A stretch of DNA of 64,000 nucleotides from Tubulanus polymorphus. Lineage: Eukaryota; Nemertea; Palaeonemertea; Tubulaniformes; Tubulanidae. The notes below the pieces were generated by a model that made no database searches, had not been told where the DNA came from, and saw only the letters and a list, made by a program, of their open reading frames with translations. The translations under genes and the position numbers were made by a program. Below are positions 61,771-64,000 of this stretch, piece after piece (positions within the stretch are counted from its first letter, which is position 1; every line of letters starts with the position of its first letter). Location: positions 930,001 through 994,000 of the forward strand of contig NC_134031.1 in the NCBI RefSeq assembly GCF_964204645.1, in the 5' to 3' direction.

Positions 61771-63802
61771 GTAAATCTATATCCGTTTGTGGAATATCTG
61801 TTTCAGATCCAGCTCTCATGCTCATCAGAAATATCATTAAGATCACACGGCCGTTTTTGACTAGGGCTCAATTTGGCCAGTGCTAGATCAGGCCCCGTTC
61901 AAACGAGTGCCAAATGGGTCCGGGCATATCGGACCAGGCCCAAATCATAACGCGTGAATATTAACTGGTTCCAGAAGCTTCTACTCTTTGAACTTCGGAG
62001 CATTTTCTACAAAAACATTGTTTGATTGTTTGTTAATTTGCTTAACATGAAAACTATGTTAGGGCTTAATTTTTGTGTTCCTTTTCATATCAAAATATAC
62101 ACGAAAAAAATTTGATTTAGATGTGGATCTGGTTACGTGTGTTAGTGCGCGTGTTATCGTGTGGCGCCGGAATTGTGACTTCTCACGACAGCGGCGACCG
62201 CCATTAACTAGATCCAACATCCACACGCCGCCACGACACATCAAAAAAAAAACCTGAACTCAACAGTAGCCCGCTTAATCACGTGATTTATACACTCGAT
62301 TTCCGAACGTTAATTTAACTTAACCGACAGAAAAATCTATCGATTATCTGTCGTCTGCCATAGCGAGGATATTATACCTGGATGGTTAATAGTGCCGTCT
62401 ATACAACGAGCGCTCTCTCTCTCTCTCTCGCTCCTACCTTCATAACTTCATAACTTCTTCATACACACACGCGATTTTCATCAGAAATTCATCATCATTT
62501 CTATCGACGAATTTCATTATGAAACAAAGCGGTTTTTTCTACTACACGAAGATTATATTATATCGTAAATAATGAACATCGTTAGGTTTTTATTAGAAGG
62601 TGTAGACCTAGTACCTATAATACATCACTGAATGGATGAAAGCAGAGATTAGGACCCAGTTTCAGAGTTATCGACTAAAGCCAGAATCAGTTCCTGTTTA
62701 TCCAAATCCACCGCCCCCGCCACCCGGAGCTGAATCTGTTGACAGTTCCTGATTCTCGTTTAAAACTCTAGAATTATCTACCAATTCGATTTTTTTCCTC
62801 TTCGATATCGTACGGTTTCGTTAATCTGAATGAATGGTTTTTGTAGGGTTTGAGGGTTTTTTTAGGAAGAATTGTCGAATTTTCTACGAGTGGTGCGCGA
62901 AGCCTTTTTCGGTAATCACGCGGTAAAGCGTGTTATTCAACGCCCCCCCCCCCCTTCCTCCCTACGACGGATGCATTTCAGGTTCAGATATAGCGGTTTT
63001 CTTGGAAGAATATAAATCCCGTTCTCTCACCGATCCAATTCCATATTTGGAGTTCTGCCGCGTTTATACGGTGCTAAGCGAATAGTAACTAGAGTAGCCG
63101 GAGTCTGAAGATCTGTCAGAGGACGGGTCTACCTACGCTTCTTGTGAAATAGTATAACGTGTTGATGAATTATATATAAGTGTCGGGATGGTTCCTGTCA
63201 ATAAGGCTGCACCAAACTGATTTTCTTGTTAGTTCTATTCACTAGCGACGACATTTCCGTATCAGTAAATAGTGATCGTATTTCAATATTCGTAGAATAT
63301 CTTCTCTTGTCTGTTGTTGATTTCACAGATTCTTGTTCGTGGCGTTTTGCCAAAGTCAAACCAACGCAGAAGCGATTGAGATGTCGGCGAGTTTACTTGG
63401 GGAGGGGGTAGAGGGGTGCGGGGAGGGAGAGTACAGGGGTGGAAGAGGGAGAAGGGCGCGACGTAAACAAGTTTACACGGGGAGGGAGCACGGGAGGCCG
63501 AGAGAGGGAGAGCGCAGAGACGCGACGTGACGTCAACGATTTCAACGAGTTTTGAATTATCAGTAGGGGCATTCTAAACAGTTAAGGATTGTTCAATACT
63601 TTAAGCTTTTTATTCTTCCGCTGACATGATACCCACCAAACCCGATAGACGACAACTATACAGGCAGCATCTTTCCACACGGAAAATAAACTTGCGTTAG
63701 AGGGATATAAAATATTTACAGCATTGACTTTAAACCTTATCAAAAAGGTTCATTATTTCACAGCAGAATATTCAATCTATCCTCTTCAAGAGATAAGAAA
63801 AA

Positions 63803-63880
63803 AACAGCAGCAGCAGCAGTTCCCGAAACAACAGTAGCATCTGTAACAACAACAGCAGCAGCAGCAGCGGCAGCAGTAGT
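63803..63880 (+). repeat. Interrupted CAG/CAA microsatellite
   Basis: Two runs, aacagcagcagcagcag and acaacaacagcagcagcagc, are separated by about 27 bases. They are not in a supported open frame (taacaac and tag interruptions). Confidence 0.8.
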
Positions 63881-64000
63881 ATTTAGTATGTATCGTGTTG
63901 TGATCTGAGAAATTCCGCACTTTCGGGCTTTCAATTAAATTAATCTTGCCGATTTGTGCTGACTGTTCATCTGGCTGTTCCTCAATTTCAATCCGTAACA

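Larger units (their letters stand above)
58350..64000. other. Long stretch without a recognised gene
   Basis: The last 5.6 kb has no exon I can support. It holds the hairpin element at 61660-61770, small CT and poly-C runs (about 62408-62430, 62942-62954), a purine-rich stretch at about 63395-63520 and CAG/CAA repeats at 63803-63880. It may be part of a large intron of the gene starting at 56073 or of the minus-strand gene with an exon at 58203. Confidence 0.4.

Overview
This is animal (metazoan) nuclear DNA: genes have many short phase-1 introns with GT-AG borders, intergenic DNA is AT-rich and repeat-dense, and every recognisable gene is a bilaterian one. The gene content and repeat style suggest an invertebrate, plausibly a spiralian (mollusc, annelid or relative), but the sequence alone does not fix the species.

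Layout. (1) 454-18986, +: the 3' 28 exons of a Crumbs gene, with about 39 EGF modules, three laminin-G domains, one membrane segment and a 37-residue tail ending in ERLI. Its 5' end lies outside the window and its introns are packed with hairpin repeats and SINE-like copies. (2) 22333-24912: a head-to-head pair sharing a short promoter, a UPF0449 (C19orf25-like) gene on the minus strand and mitochondrial ribosomal protein MRPL47 on the plus strand. (3) 24956-27770: repeat-rich intergenic DNA. (4) 27963-30095, +: a complete five-exon alpha-tubulin gene with a TATA/CCAAT promoter. (5) 30571-39350: a direct segmental duplication (blocks A and B). Block A carries an intact two-exon gene for a small secreted cysteine-rich peptide; block B carries a frameshifted copy. 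A single-exon class A GPCR gene sits between the blocks. (6) 39976-41477: the 3' part of a non-LTR retrotransposon. (7) 41649-42620, +: a second single-exon class A GPCR. (8) 43541-48917, +: a complete ten-exon MAPKAP1/SIN1 gene (TORC2 subunit) with a 1.3 kb minisatellite of 18-bp units in intron 3. (9) 48918-64000: mostly intergenic or large-intron DNA with palindromic repeats, a long (TA)n hairpin, one uncharacterised ORF, one candidate first exon (56073-56138, +) and one candidate internal exon (58203-58349, -).

The genes do not form a functional cluster; they are unrelated housekeeping, polarity and signalling genes. The least ordinary content is the duplicated cysteine-rich peptide locus, its dispersed hairpins carrying a tRNA B-box-like sequence, the minisatellite with a strict 18k+8 higher-order spacing, and the dispersed palindrome whose core resembles part of a hammerhead ribozyme.
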